Shown piece by piece: positions 1-6,417 of a stretch of DNA of 7,275 nt (position 1 is the first letter of the stretch; each line of letters starts with the position of its first letter). The stretch covers positions 1 through 7,275 of the forward strand of contig CAISLL010000343.1 in NCBI GenBank assembly GCA_903886165.1, read 5' to 3'. Under the pieces are notes generated by a model, which searched no databases, was not told where the DNA came from, and worked only from the letters and a program-made list of their open reading frames with translations. This DNA is from an uncultured beta proteobacterium. Its GTDB lineage: Bacteria; Pseudomonadota; Gammaproteobacteria; Burkholderiales; Burkholderiaceae_C. Both the position numbers and the translations under genes were made by a program.

Positions 1-2372
1 ATTGGTGGCTGCTGGGGCAAGTTCACGCTGACCTGGGTCTGGCGCTCCCTGAACATCTCGGAGGTGGTGGCCATGGCCTGCTGCACCAGGGCGCACAGGT
101 CGACCTCCTCGGTGTGCCACTCGGCGTGGCCCGATTCAATCTTGGCCATGTCGAGCACCTGGTTCACCAGCCGTGAAAGACGCTCGGTCTCACTCACAAT
201 GATCTCGATGAACTGCTGGCGTTGGGGCAGGTCCATTTGCGCGTCATCACGCATCAACTCCGCCAGGGCACGGATCGATGTCAAGGGCGTGCGCAGCTCA
301 TGTGTCACCGACGACATGAAATCGTCCTTCAGGCGGTCCAGGCTCTTGAGCTGGTCGTTGGCGGCGCGCAGTTCCGCTGTGGCGCGCTCCAGCGAGGCCG
401 ACTTTTCCTCCAGCTCCAGGGAATGAGCACGCAGCTGCGAAGTTTCATCAAGGATGCGCAACACATCGTCAGGGGTCAGGGTTTCCTCTTCGACACTGCT
501 GGCCACCAGCACCCGGGCCGAGGCACTGCCAACCGCACCCGCCAACTGGGTTTCCACAAACTGCACCAAACGCGCATCTGGTGCAATGGCCGTCAGACCA
601 TTGGCACCGACGCGGCGCGCATAGCCCTCAAAGAGCAGGCGTGCGCGCTCCACTCCCAAAAAGCGCCCGCACAGGCGCAGCAAATCAGGCACGGTGGCAC
701 GGCCGCGCCAAAACACCGGGCGGGCTGTGGTGGTGCGCTCAAACACATCGACAAACAGCAACGCCTGGCTCGTTTCCTGCCCTGAAGGTGCCCGCCACAG
801 CGACAAACCCACATAGGCGCCGATATTGGCCAGCAAGCTCCAGAACAGCGAGTGCGTCAGATTGTCCAGCCCTTGCAGGCCAAACAGGTGCTCAGGCCGC
901 AGCCAGGCCATGCCCCACAATCCCTGCGTCAAAAAGACATCGCTGAGCCAACCCGACTTGGCCAACGAAGGCAGCATCAGGGTGTAACCCCACATGACGA
1001 AGCCCGCCAGCAACCCTACCAGCGCACCCAGGCGTGTGGCGCCTTTCCAGTACAAGCCACCCAGCACAGCCGGCGCAAACTGGGCCACCGCCGCAAAGCT
1101 GATCAGACCGATGCTGACCAGCGCATAGGCCTCGCCCGCCAGGTGAAAGTAGGCATACCCCAACACCAGTACACCCAGAATGGCAGCGCGGCGAATGTTC
1201 AGCAGCACACGCGTCAGATCCTGCCCTGACTCCGACCTGAAACGCGCTGTGCGCAGCAGCAAAGGCATCACCAGTTCATTGCAGACCATGGTGGACACCG
1301 CAATGGTTTCCACAATCACCATGCCGGTCGCCGCTGACAAGCCGCCAATAAAGGCAAACAAGGCCAGCGCAGGTTGCCCGGCGGCCAGAGGCAGTGACAG
1401 CACAAAATTGTCGGCATTCATCTGCCCTGGCCCAAAGTACAACAAGCCCCCCAGTGCGATTGGCAACACAAACAGATTGATGGCCAGCAGGTACAGCGGA
1501 AACACCCAGACGGCGCGGCGCAAATGGCTCTCCTGCACGTTTTCCACCACCATCACCTGAAACTGGCGTGGCAAAAAGATCACCGACAACATCGACAGCA
1601 GCGTCATGGCAAACCACTGCGTCCAGGCGAATTGGCCGCTTTGTTCCAACCGCAACAGCTTGGCCAGCTCGGGCACCGCCTGCGCCCGAGAAAACAGGTC
1701 TGTCAGGCCATTGAACATGCCGTACACCACAAACAGGCCCACCGCCAGAAAGGCCACCAGTTTGACCACCGATTCAAACGCAATCGCCGCCACCATGCCT
1801 TCGTGGCGCTCTGCTGAATCCAGATGCCGGGCGCCAAACACCATGGTGAAGCCCGCCAATGCCAAGGCAATGTAAAAGGTGCTGTCCTGTGTCCAATGTC
1901 CCTGTGTGGGCACTTCGCTCAGTGAACTGGCTGTCAACAAGCCATATCCGGCAGACACCGCCTTGAGTTGCAGCGCAATGTAGGGCACGATGCCCACCAC
2001 CGCAATCAGGGTCACCAACCCTGCCAGCAGCGGGCTCTTGCCATAACGGCTGCCAATGAAGTCGGCAATGGAGGTGATTCGGTAGGTCTTGGCGATGCGG
2101 ATCATCTTGCGCACCACCATCCAGCCCACCACCATGGCCAGCGTGGGCCCCAGGTAAATCGGCAAAAACCAGATGCCTCCTGAAGCTGCACGCCCGATGC
2201 TGCCAAAGTAGGTCCAGGCGGTGCAATACACCGCCAGCGACAGCGCATAAGTCCAGGGGTTGGCAATGATAGAGCGACCCTGCGCCGCACGCCAGTCGCC
2301 AAAACTGGCCACCGCAAACAGCAGCAGCAAATAGGCAAAACATGCCCCGATCACCAGAACCGGCGACAGCAT
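1..2372 (-). CDS. SLC5 symporter-STAC-histidine kinase fusion sensor, CbrA/CrbS-like (3' end outside window)
   Basis: This is a membrane sensor histidine kinase whose input half has the fold of a sodium:solute symporter. About 790 residues are visible, from the ATG at 2372 to the left edge. Residues 1 to about 530 are a multi-helix SSS region with features such as YCTAWTYFGSIGRAA, ADFIGSRYGKSPLL and FLPRQFQVMVVE. Residues about 557-628 look like a STAC domain (PDLLRLCGRFLGVERA, then LVQFVETQLAGAVGSASA). A charged coiled coil (about 635-685) leads to the HisKA H-box SSVTHELRTPLTS, with phospho-acceptor His691. The HATPase domain is off the edge. Relatives CbrA, CrbS and MxtR pair with response regulators that control carbon or acetate use. 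I see no room for a PAS domain between STAC and HisKA, unlike CbrA. The start lies 2 bases after the upstream stop and has only a weak G-rich Shine-Dalgarno-like tract. Family assignment is firm; the ligand is unknown. Confidence 0.94.
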   Translation of the reverse strand, partial: MLSPVLVIGACFAYLLLLFAVASFGDWRAAQGRSIIANPWTYALSLAVYCTAWTYFGSIGRAASGGIWFLPIYLGPTLAMVVGWMVVRKMIRIAKTYRITSIADFIGSRYGKSPLLAGLVTLIAVVGIVPYIALQLKAVSAGYGLLTASSLSEVPTQGHWTQDSTFYIALALAGFTMVFGARHLDSAERHEGMVAAIAFESVVKLVAFLAVGLFVVYGMFNGLTDLFSRAQAVPELAKLLRLEQSGQFAWTQWFAMTLLSMLSVIFLPRQFQVMVVENVQESHLRRAVWVFPLYLLAINLFVLPIALGGLLYFGPGQMNADNFVLSLPLAAGQPALALFAFIGGLSAATGMVIVETIAVSTMVCNELVMPLLLRTARFRSESGQDLTRVLLNIRRAAILGVLVLGYAYFHLAGEAYALVSIGLISFAAVAQFAPAVLGGLYWKGATRLGALVGLLAGFVMWGYTLMLPSLAKSGWLSDVFLTQGLWGMAWLRPEHLFGLQGLDNLTHSLFWSLLANIGAYVGLSLWRAPSGQETSQALLFVDVFERTTTARPVFWRGRATVPDLLRLCGRFLGVERARLLFEGYARRVGANGLTAIAPDARLVQFVETQLAGAVGSASARVLVASSVEEETLTPDDVLRILDETSQLRAHSLELEEKSASLERATAELRAANDQLKSLDRLKDDFMSSVTHELRTPLTSIRALAELMRDDAQMDLPQRQQFIEIIVSETERLSRLVNQVLDMAKIESGHAEWHTEEVDLCALVQQAMATTSEMFRERQTQVSVNLPQQPP

Positions 2373-2374
2373 GG

Positions 2375-2587
2375 TCAGGCGCCCCCCGAATCGGGTGGTC
2401 CACACTCCATCAGCACCGCAATACCAGCAATCAGCAAGCCCCAGAGAACGAAAATAGCCAACGGGAACATCGGAATACCGGCCAGGCTGACCTTGTGATC
2501 CCACAAGGTCAGCAGAGGAAAATTAAAAGCCAGCCAGGCGCAAACAAACAGCGCCAACTGCCGTTGGGAACGTAAACCATCAAGCAT
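2375..2587 (-). CDS. small two-helix membrane protein, possible partner of the sensor (CbrX/DUF3311-like position)
   Basis: This 70-residue protein has two predicted membrane helices, about residues 11-28 (LALFVCAWLAFNFPLLTL) and 38-60 (AGIPMFPLAIFVLWGLLIAG), joined by a short WDHKVS loop, and a short polar tail. The ATG at 2587 is well supported by AAGGAG at 2599-2594 with a 6-base spacer. Its TGA (2377-2375) is followed after two bases by the ATG of the symporter-kinase, a TGACCATG junction that suggests translational coupling. Small two-helix proteins (DUF485, DUF4212, DUF3311, YhdT types) commonly precede SSS transporters, and in Pseudomonas a small ORF, cbrX, precedes and is coupled to cbrA (from memory). 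I infer an analogous accessory role. I cannot assign a named family with confidence. Confidence 0.78.
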   Translation of the reverse strand: MLDGLRSQRQLALFVCAWLAFNFPLLTLWDHKVSLAGIPMFPLAIFVLWGLLIAGIAVLMECGPPDSGGA

Positions 2588-2593
2588 TTCAGT

Positions 2594-2599
2594 CTCCTT
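2594..2599 (-). promoter_or_regulatory. Shine-Dalgarno AAGGAG fixing the start of the 70-residue protein
   Basis: The minus strand reads AAGGAG, then six bases (ACTGAA), then the ATG at 2587. This is the strongest ribosome binding site in the leftward group. It argues that the small ORF is truly translated and starts here rather than at in-frame codons inside the upstream exonuclease gene. It may also provide most ribosome loading for the downstream symporter-kinase through coupling. Confidence 0.75.
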
Positions 2600-2625
2600 G
2601 CCATGACCGCGCTGCCGTCGTGAAA

Positions 2626-3273
2626 TCAGCATGCTCGCACCAGCCAGCGGTGCTGGTCTGCCAAAGACTGAACGTCGCGCCAGCAGGCACATTGCGGTGC
2701 CAGTTTGTTCCAGATGCGTTGCAACAACTCGCATTCAGCCAAAGTGTCTGCCGCCGCCTGGTGCCGCACCAAACACCGAATGCCAAAGTGGTTCAGCCAT
2801 TCATCCAGTGCACGCGCCTTCACCCGCTCAAAAGTGACGGCGCACAGATGGTCCAGATCAAGCCAGGGGTTGGGCAAGTCGGCCGACAGATGCAGCCGCG
2901 CATAACGAGCGATCATGGTCTGGTCAAAGGCGGCGTGAAATGCCAACAGCGGAGACTGACCGACAAAGCTTCTGAAGGCACCCAAGGCCAGGGCTGGTGC
3001 CATGCCGTCACGCTGCTGCTGCACACCAATGCCATGCAGCAAAATATTGTCCTTGCTCGACACCTGGTCTTGCTGCAGCACCACCTCGAAGCTGTCGCCA
3101 ATGTCGACATTCAGCGTTTTGTCCCCCCAATCGACCTGCAGCCCAATGGCGGCAATCGCTAGCAAACGGTCTCGCGTGGGGTCGAGTCCACTGGTTTCCA
3201 CGTCCAGCATGACCCAGCGCGTCTCATCCACCGGTGGTGCAGATGAGCCCATTAAGCGGTCCAGCCAGCGCAC
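2626..3273 (-). CDS. DnaQ-like DEDDh 3'-5' exonuclease family protein
   Basis: This 215-residue protein carries all three exonuclease motifs of the DnaQ/RNase T superfamily: Exo I DVETSGL with Asp24 and Glu26, Exo II HAAFDQTMI with Asp117, and Exo III HQAAADTLA with His171 and Asp176. The full DEDDh catalytic set is therefore present and the protein should bind two metal ions and remove 3'-terminal nucleotides. It is a stand-alone domain with no polymerase or helicase attached, and probably cytoplasmic. The chosen start is a GTG at 3273, because AAAGG lies 6 bases upstream; an internal ATG at 3252 (residue 8) lacks a good Shine-Dalgarno. The gene begins 3 bases after the DUF294 gene stop, so the two are probably co-translated. 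True DnaQ (PolIII epsilon) is less likely given the neighbours. The substrate (DNA, RNA or small oligonucleotides) is unknown. Confidence 0.93.
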   Translation of the reverse strand: MRWLDRLMGSSAPPVDETRWVMLDVETSGLDPTRDRLLAIAAIGLQVDWGDKTLNVDIGDSFEVVLQQDQVSSKDNILLHGIGVQQQRDGMAPALALGAFRSFVGQSPLLAFHAAFDQTMIARYARLHLSADLPNPWLDLDHLCAVTFERVKARALDEWLNHFGIRCLVRHQAAADTLAECELLQRIWNKLAPQCACWRDVQSLADQHRWLVRAC

Positions 3274-3284
3274 AGGTCACCTTT
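3274..3284 (-). promoter_or_regulatory. ribosome binding site overlapping the upstream stop codon, supports a GTG start
   Basis: The minus strand reads AAAGGTGACCTGTG. The AAAGG core (3284-3280) sits 6 bases before the GTG at 3273, and the TGA stop of the DUF294 gene (3279-3277) lies between them. The arrangement decides the start of the exonuclease in favour of GTG and implies stop-start coupling between the two genes. Confidence 0.65.
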
Positions 3285-5202
3285 GATAGTCAAGCTGCAA
3301 ACGTTGCTGCAACTGCCGCGCCACACGAAACGACTCGCGCAAGATGCGCCGGTCAATGTCGTTGAGCTCAGCCACCACAAGTCGGTTCGGATTGTCTGGC
3401 GCAGACTGACTTTCGAGTTGCAGGCGCAGGCGCAGAATTTGCAAAAATTCAAAGCCACCTACCCAGGCGCCAAATTCGGTTGCTGACAAATTCATCAACG
3501 GTCCAGTCGCTTCCAGTCGCTTGCGCGTGTTGCACAGGTCAACACCATGGGCCAAGCTGAACAGGCGGGCAGCATCAACAAAAATGGCTGTACCTTGCAG
3601 CTTGAGGTCTACGCCACCCTGTTGATCGGTGTCAATGGCGCCACGCCAGTTCAATGGGGCGCTGCGCGTCAACGCGTTCACCGCCATCTGCTTCAAAAAC
3701 CGTGGCGTGCTGCTGGCCGCAGCCACCACTTCACGGCGCAAGGTCTCGGCCATACTGCGGTCACCCGCCAGTGCGCGAAAATCAAAATAAATGCTGGCAT
3801 TGAGCAAGTCCTGCGGCGAACCCTGGTCAATCCAGTGCCGAAAGCGAGCACGCCACTGCGCCAGCGTCAGGCAACACGCCGGCTCGCCAGCCATGATGCC
3901 GCCCTTGCACAATGGGTAGCCACAGTCTGCCAACGCCAGGTTGACATCGTGCGCAAATACCCTGATGCGCTCACGCAACTCATCCGAGGTGTCGTCAGGC
4001 AGAATCAGGGCGTTGTCCTGATCGGTGGCAATGGTCTGCTCCTCACGCCCCTCGGAACCCAGGGACAACCAGCAAAAGCGACTGAGATCCAAACCATGTT
4101 CAGCCGCCTTGAGCTTCAACAATTGTTCTGTCAGCAAGTCGTTCAGATGACTGATCAACGCGGTCAATTGACGCGCGCCCACCCCCTGCGCCAGCAAATT
4201 GCCAGCCAGGCGACGCAAGTCTGGTGCAAGCAGCTTGAGTGCCTGAGCATCGGGTGCGGCGCGAATTGCAGAACTGACACTTTTCAGGCTTTGTTTTTGC
4301 ATGGCGAACAAATCGCGCTCCGACACCATACCAACTGCCACCCCGTCACGCGTCACCGGAACATGGCGCATGCCATGCCGGGACATCAACAGCGCGGCAT
4401 CTTGGGCACGATGCTGCTCGGTCAGCGTGTACACCGGGGACACCATGACCTGCGCGATCGGGGTGTCCAGCGACACTTGTGCCAGCGTGATTCGCCCTAA
4501 AACGTCATACCGTGTCAGGATGCCCACTGGCGCCCCGGTCTGGTCAGTCACCAGCATCGAACCGATACGTTTTTGATGCATTTGTTGCAACGCTTGGCGC
4601 AGCGGTGTGTCAGGCGAGCAGGTCACCGGTGCAGCGCTCGCCAAATCCCCGAGTGAGCGCTCCAAGGTTTGCTCGGCACTGCCTTGAGCCGAATAAGCGG
4701 CCTGAATCGCCTTGCGCGAAAGCTCCAGGAACATGGTGGTACGCAAGTTCAGATATTCGGTGAAAGGCGGACTGAGCTGCGCAAGAGTCTGCATGTCAGC
4801 CACAGCGAGCACCAGCACAAAGGTGTCGGCACAAGCCCGATAGGTGGCAGTGACCGCCCGGCCGCCCACCGCTGCACTGACCGGGAAAAGATCGCCCGCC
4901 TGATATTCAAAAGCACCGCCCATTTGTTCAGCCAGACCACGCGTGCCGGTCACTGCGCCCTGCCTGATGTAGAACAACTGCATGACCACACCCATTGACG
5001 GTTGCTGCACGATGTCATCGGGCGCGTAATAGACCTGCTGTGCATGCGTCAAAAAAAAATCCACCGCCTCGGGCGCCATCTGTGCAAAGGGCGGATGCGA
5101 CACCAATTCCTGTCGGAAATTTTGCAACAAACTGGTTGACGGACTGAATGTCTGGCGCTGTTGCTGGGCCATCGATGCTGATTTCGCGAAGGGTTGACTC
5201 AT
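3277..5202 (-). CDS. CNMP-like/CBS/DUF294 putative nucleotidyltransferase, signal-transduction protein
   Basis: This 641-residue cytoplasmic protein has a recognisable four-part architecture. Residues about 35-150 form a cyclic-nucleotide-binding-like beta barrel (FYIRQGAVTG, YQAGDLFPVSA), with a degenerate phosphate-binding cassette, so cAMP binding is doubtful. Residues about 185-302 are two CBS domains (GSMLVTDQTGAPVGILTRYD; then HVPVTRDGVAVGMVSERD), which typically sense adenine nucleotides. Residues about 355-480 are DUF294, related to GlnD-type nucleotidyltransferases, with GSEGREEQT at 382-390 and the Asp pair of TDQDN (Asp394, Asp396); Asp474 in YFDFRAL may be a third acidic ligand. 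Residues about 500-640 are the DUF294 C-terminal helical domain. An in-frame TAA 12 bases upstream rules out a longer protein. The ATG at 5202 has only a distant AAGGG, and a second ATG lies at codon 11. It heads the leftward operon. The target of any nucleotidyl transfer is unknown. Confidence 0.95.
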   Translation of the reverse strand: MSQPFAKSASMAQQQRQTFSPSTSLLQNFRQELVSHPPFAQMAPEAVDFFLTHAQQVYYAPDDIVQQPSMGVVMQLFYIRQGAVTGTRGLAEQMGGAFEYQAGDLFPVSAAVGGRAVTATYRACADTFVLVLAVADMQTLAQLSPPFTEYLNLRTTMFLELSRKAIQAAYSAQGSAEQTLERSLGDLASAAPVTCSPDTPLRQALQQMHQKRIGSMLVTDQTGAPVGILTRYDVLGRITLAQVSLDTPIAQVMVSPVYTLTEQHRAQDAALLMSRHGMRHVPVTRDGVAVGMVSERDLFAMQKQSLKSVSSAIRAAPDAQALKLLAPDLRRLAGNLLAQGVGARQLTALISHLNDLLTEQLLKLKAAEHGLDLSRFCWLSLGSEGREEQTIATDQDNALILPDDTSDELRERIRVFAHDVNLALADCGYPLCKGGIMAGEPACCLTLAQWRARFRHWIDQGSPQDLLNASIYFDFRALAGDRSMAETLRREVVAAASSTPRFLKQMAVNALTRSAPLNWRGAIDTDQQGGVDLKLQGTAIFVDAARLFSLAHGVDLCNTRKRLEATGPLMNLSATEFGAWVGGFEFLQILRLRLQLESQSAPDNPNRLVVAELNDIDRRILRESFRVARQLQQRLQLDYQR

Positions 5203-5298
5203 GCAAACAGTTTAGCCCTTGGCCTGTTTTATTTGGTCGTATTTTTTCCGCCAGGTCGATCCCGCGTCGATTGGATTACTCAGTATTTACCCTACCCA

Positions 5299-5331
5299 TC
5301 ACAAAAAAGACAAAAATAATTCGCATTGTGA
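5299..5331. repeat. spaced inverted repeat TCACAA / TTGTGA
   Basis: TCACAA at 5299-5304 and TTGTGA at 5326-5331 are exact 6-base inverted arms separated by 21 A+T-rich bases. The spacing is too long for a standard CRP site, but the half-sites resemble that class. It could be a regulator binding pair in the divergent control region, or chance. Confidence 0.25.
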
Positions 5332-5343
5332 AATATTTTCCCT

Positions 5344-5353
5344 GGGTTAACCC
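5344..5353. repeat. perfect 10-base palindrome GGGTTAACCC
   Basis: The sequence GGGTTAACCC is fully self-complementary and lies about 100 bases before the 98-residue gene. Short perfect palindromes in a divergent promoter region can be operators for dimeric regulators. No named consensus is assigned. Confidence 0.35.
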
Positions 5354-5361
5354 TAAAACAA

Positions 5362-5380
5362 AGAATTTGTTAAAAATTCT
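5362..5380. repeat. inverted repeat AGAATTT-N5-AAATTCT
   Basis: Two perfect 7-base arms (5362-5368 and 5374-5380) are separated by GTTAA. The A+T-rich arms would make only a weak hairpin, and there is no following T tract, so this fits a protein-binding site better than a terminator. It directly abuts the direct repeat that follows. Confidence 0.4.
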
Positions 5381-5398
5381 GTCAGTCCACCGTCAGTC
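5379..5398 (+). promoter_or_regulatory. 11-base-spaced direct repeat GTCAGTC, weakly Pho-box-like
   Basis: GTCAGTC occurs at 5381-5387 and again at 5392-5398, exactly one helical turn apart. Read from 5379, the pattern is CTGTCA then CCGTCA with an 11-base period, as in OmpR/PhoB-family tandem sites; the PhoB consensus is CTGTCAT with an A+T-rich spacer. Here the spacer is not A+T-rich, so PhoB itself is only a guess. It lies 54 bases upstream of the 98-residue gene. Confidence 0.3.
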
Positions 5399-5451
5399 TC
5401 AACCACAACAGTCCAGCTTACAAAAACTGACACACTGGAAAACCGTAACCC

Positions 5452-5748
5452 ATGCTGCTGACTGTCGTGATCTTGAAAAGCCTGATCGAGTTGTCGCTGA
5501 TGTTCATCGTGGCGCGCTTTATTCTCGGATTACTGGCCGGTGCCAAGCGCACCGGCAATATATTTTGGCAGTTGCTTGATGTGGCAGCCAAGCCGGCCTT
5601 GTGGCTCACGCGCCGGGTCAGCCCCAAGCTCATACTGGACCAGCACATTCCCCTGGCCGCCGCCAGCTGGTTGCTGATTGGCTGGGTTTTGGTGGTCAAG
5701 GTCAAGATTGACCTGTGCATGGAACTGGGAGCAACCGCATGTCAGTGA
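5452..5748 (+). CDS. 98-residue hypothetical membrane protein
   Basis: I do not recognise a named family. The protein has a hydrophobic N-terminal helix (about residues 3-28, including LKSLIELSLMFIVARFIL), a middle amphipathic stretch with FWQLLDVAAKPALWLTRRVSP, and a second membrane helix (about 67-86, PLAAASWLLIGWVLVVKVK). The layout of helix, proline/arginine-rich re-entrant-like segment and second helix recalls one YggT unit, but that is a weak resemblance. The ATG at 5452 has only a poor GGA-type Shine-Dalgarno about 12 bases upstream. Its last 10 bases overlap the start of the TPR gene, which indicates co-translation and supports it being real. It is the first gene of the rightward group, next to the divergent control region. 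Confidence 0.72.
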   Translation: MLLTVVILKSLIELSLMFIVARFILGLLAGAKRTGNIFWQLLDVAAKPALWLTRRVSPKLILDQHIPLAAASWLLIGWVLVVKVKIDLCMELGATACQ

Positions 5749-6356
5749 GCCAAATCGACCTTCAACCCGAAACCGGCCAGTCCAGCCGCATTGAACGGTT
5801 TATTCAAACCTGGCGCGCCAAGATTTTCCTGTTTCTCGGCATGCGCAGGGCCGCCAAATCGGTGTTTCTGGAACTACTGGAGCGCTCCCCTGACAACGTG
5901 CTGGCACTCAACAGCCTGGCTTATGACGCACTCCAGACGCAGCAACCGGCGGTCGCGCTTGACTATTACACCCGGGTGCTGGCGCTGCAGCCACAGATGT
6001 CCAACGCACATTTCAACCACGCCTTTGTCGCCGAGCAGTTGGGAAACCTTGAAACGGCTGAACGGGGTTTTCGTGCCGCCATTCAAATCGAGGAAAAAAT
6101 GGACCGCGCCTGGTACGGTCTGGGCCTGGTGCTGGTGCGTTTGGGCCGGCTTGAAGAGGCCTTGGTCGCGCTGCAGTGCAACACCAAATTGCAGCCCATG
6201 AGCCCGTTTGGCTGGTACCAGATGGCCCGCGTGCACCTGGATTTGCATCAGCCAGAAGAAGCCCGCGCCGTGATCCGTCACTTGAAAGGTTTTGAGCCAA
6301 AGGTAGCGGCGCAACTGGAGCGGGAAACCGGATTGAAAGTCAACAACGAGATTTAG
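5739..6356 (+). CDS. tetratricopeptide repeat (TPR) protein
   Basis: This 205-residue protein consists mostly of TPRs in a regular 34-residue register: about 53-86 (VLALNSLAYDALQTQQPAVA), 87-120 (AHFNHAFVAEQLGNLETAER), 121-154 (AWYGLGLVLVRLGRLEEALV) and 155-188 (GWYQMARVHLDLHQPEEARA), with a partial repeat before them (about 20-52). No signal peptide or clear membrane helix is seen, so it is probably a cytoplasmic scaffold binding a partner protein. The ATG at 5739 is preferred because GGGAG (5727-5731) precedes it by 7 bases; a GTG at 5715 in the same frame lacks a comparable site. It overlaps the 98-residue gene by 10 bases and precedes the symporter pair by 61 bases. Its partner is unknown; the 98-residue membrane protein is the obvious candidate. 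Confidence 0.9.
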   Translation: MSVSQIDLQPETGQSSRIERFIQTWRAKIFLFLGMRRAAKSVFLELLERSPDNVLALNSLAYDALQTQQPAVALDYYTRVLALQPQMSNAHFNHAFVAEQLGNLETAERGFRAAIQIEEKMDRAWYGLGLVLVRLGRLEEALVALQCNTKLQPMSPFGWYQMARVHLDLHQPEEARAVIRHLKGFEPKVAAQLERETGLKVNNEI

Positions 6357-6405
6357 CAGGGCAGGACGAGGTTTGAGGTTGGTCAGTGTGTTTTTTAACT
6401 TACAA

Positions 6406-6411
6406 GAGGAG
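6406..6411 (+). promoter_or_regulatory. strong Shine-Dalgarno GAGGAG for the DUF4212 gene
   Basis: GAGGAG lies 6 bases before the ATG at 6418 and decides that start over an in-frame TTG at 6373. The 61-base gap before the gene (6357-6417) shows no hairpin terminator and no clear promoter, so read-through from the TPR gene is plausible. Confidence 0.7.
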
Positions 6412-6417
6412 CAAACA

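Larger units (their letters stand above)
5203..5451. promoter_or_regulatory. divergent intergenic control region, A+T-rich
   Basis: This 249-base gap separates the 5' ends of the leftward and rightward groups, so it must hold the leftward promoter and probably that of the 98-residue protein. It is much richer in A and T than the flanking genes. I see no strong sigma-70 promoter. Weak candidates are AATAAT at 5315-5320 (plus strand, poor -35) and, on the minus strand, TTGTCT at 5313-5308 followed after 18 bases by TAAATA at 5289-5284. Candidate operator-like repeats are listed separately. No convincing ORF, RNA gene or terminator is visible. Confidence 0.6.

Noticed and set aside
64..2338. Many open frames of 60-210 codons on both strands over the sensor gene
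   Set aside because: They are shadows of the continuous minus-strand symporter-kinase frame, which runs from 2372 to the left edge without a stop and carries SSS, STAC and H-box motifs.
3547..4500. A 317-codon open frame on the plus strand
   Set aside because: It lies wholly antisense to the DUF294 gene, whose domains and motifs are unmistakable. The antisense translation has no recognisable domain and its length is explained by the codon bias of the real gene.
5362..5380. Inverted repeat as a rho-independent terminator
   Set aside because: The stem is A+T-rich with only one G-C pair per arm, no U tract follows, and it lies between divergent gene starts, where no transcript needs to end.
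5203..5451. Sigma-54 promoter (TGGCAC-N5-TTGC type)
   Set aside because: I looked for the -24/-12 pattern on both strands because related uptake systems can use it, and found no acceptable match.
5715..5738. GTG start giving the TPR protein eight more residues
   Set aside because: The ATG at 5739 has GGGAG at 7 bases spacing; the GTG has no comparable site and would increase the overlap with the upstream gene.
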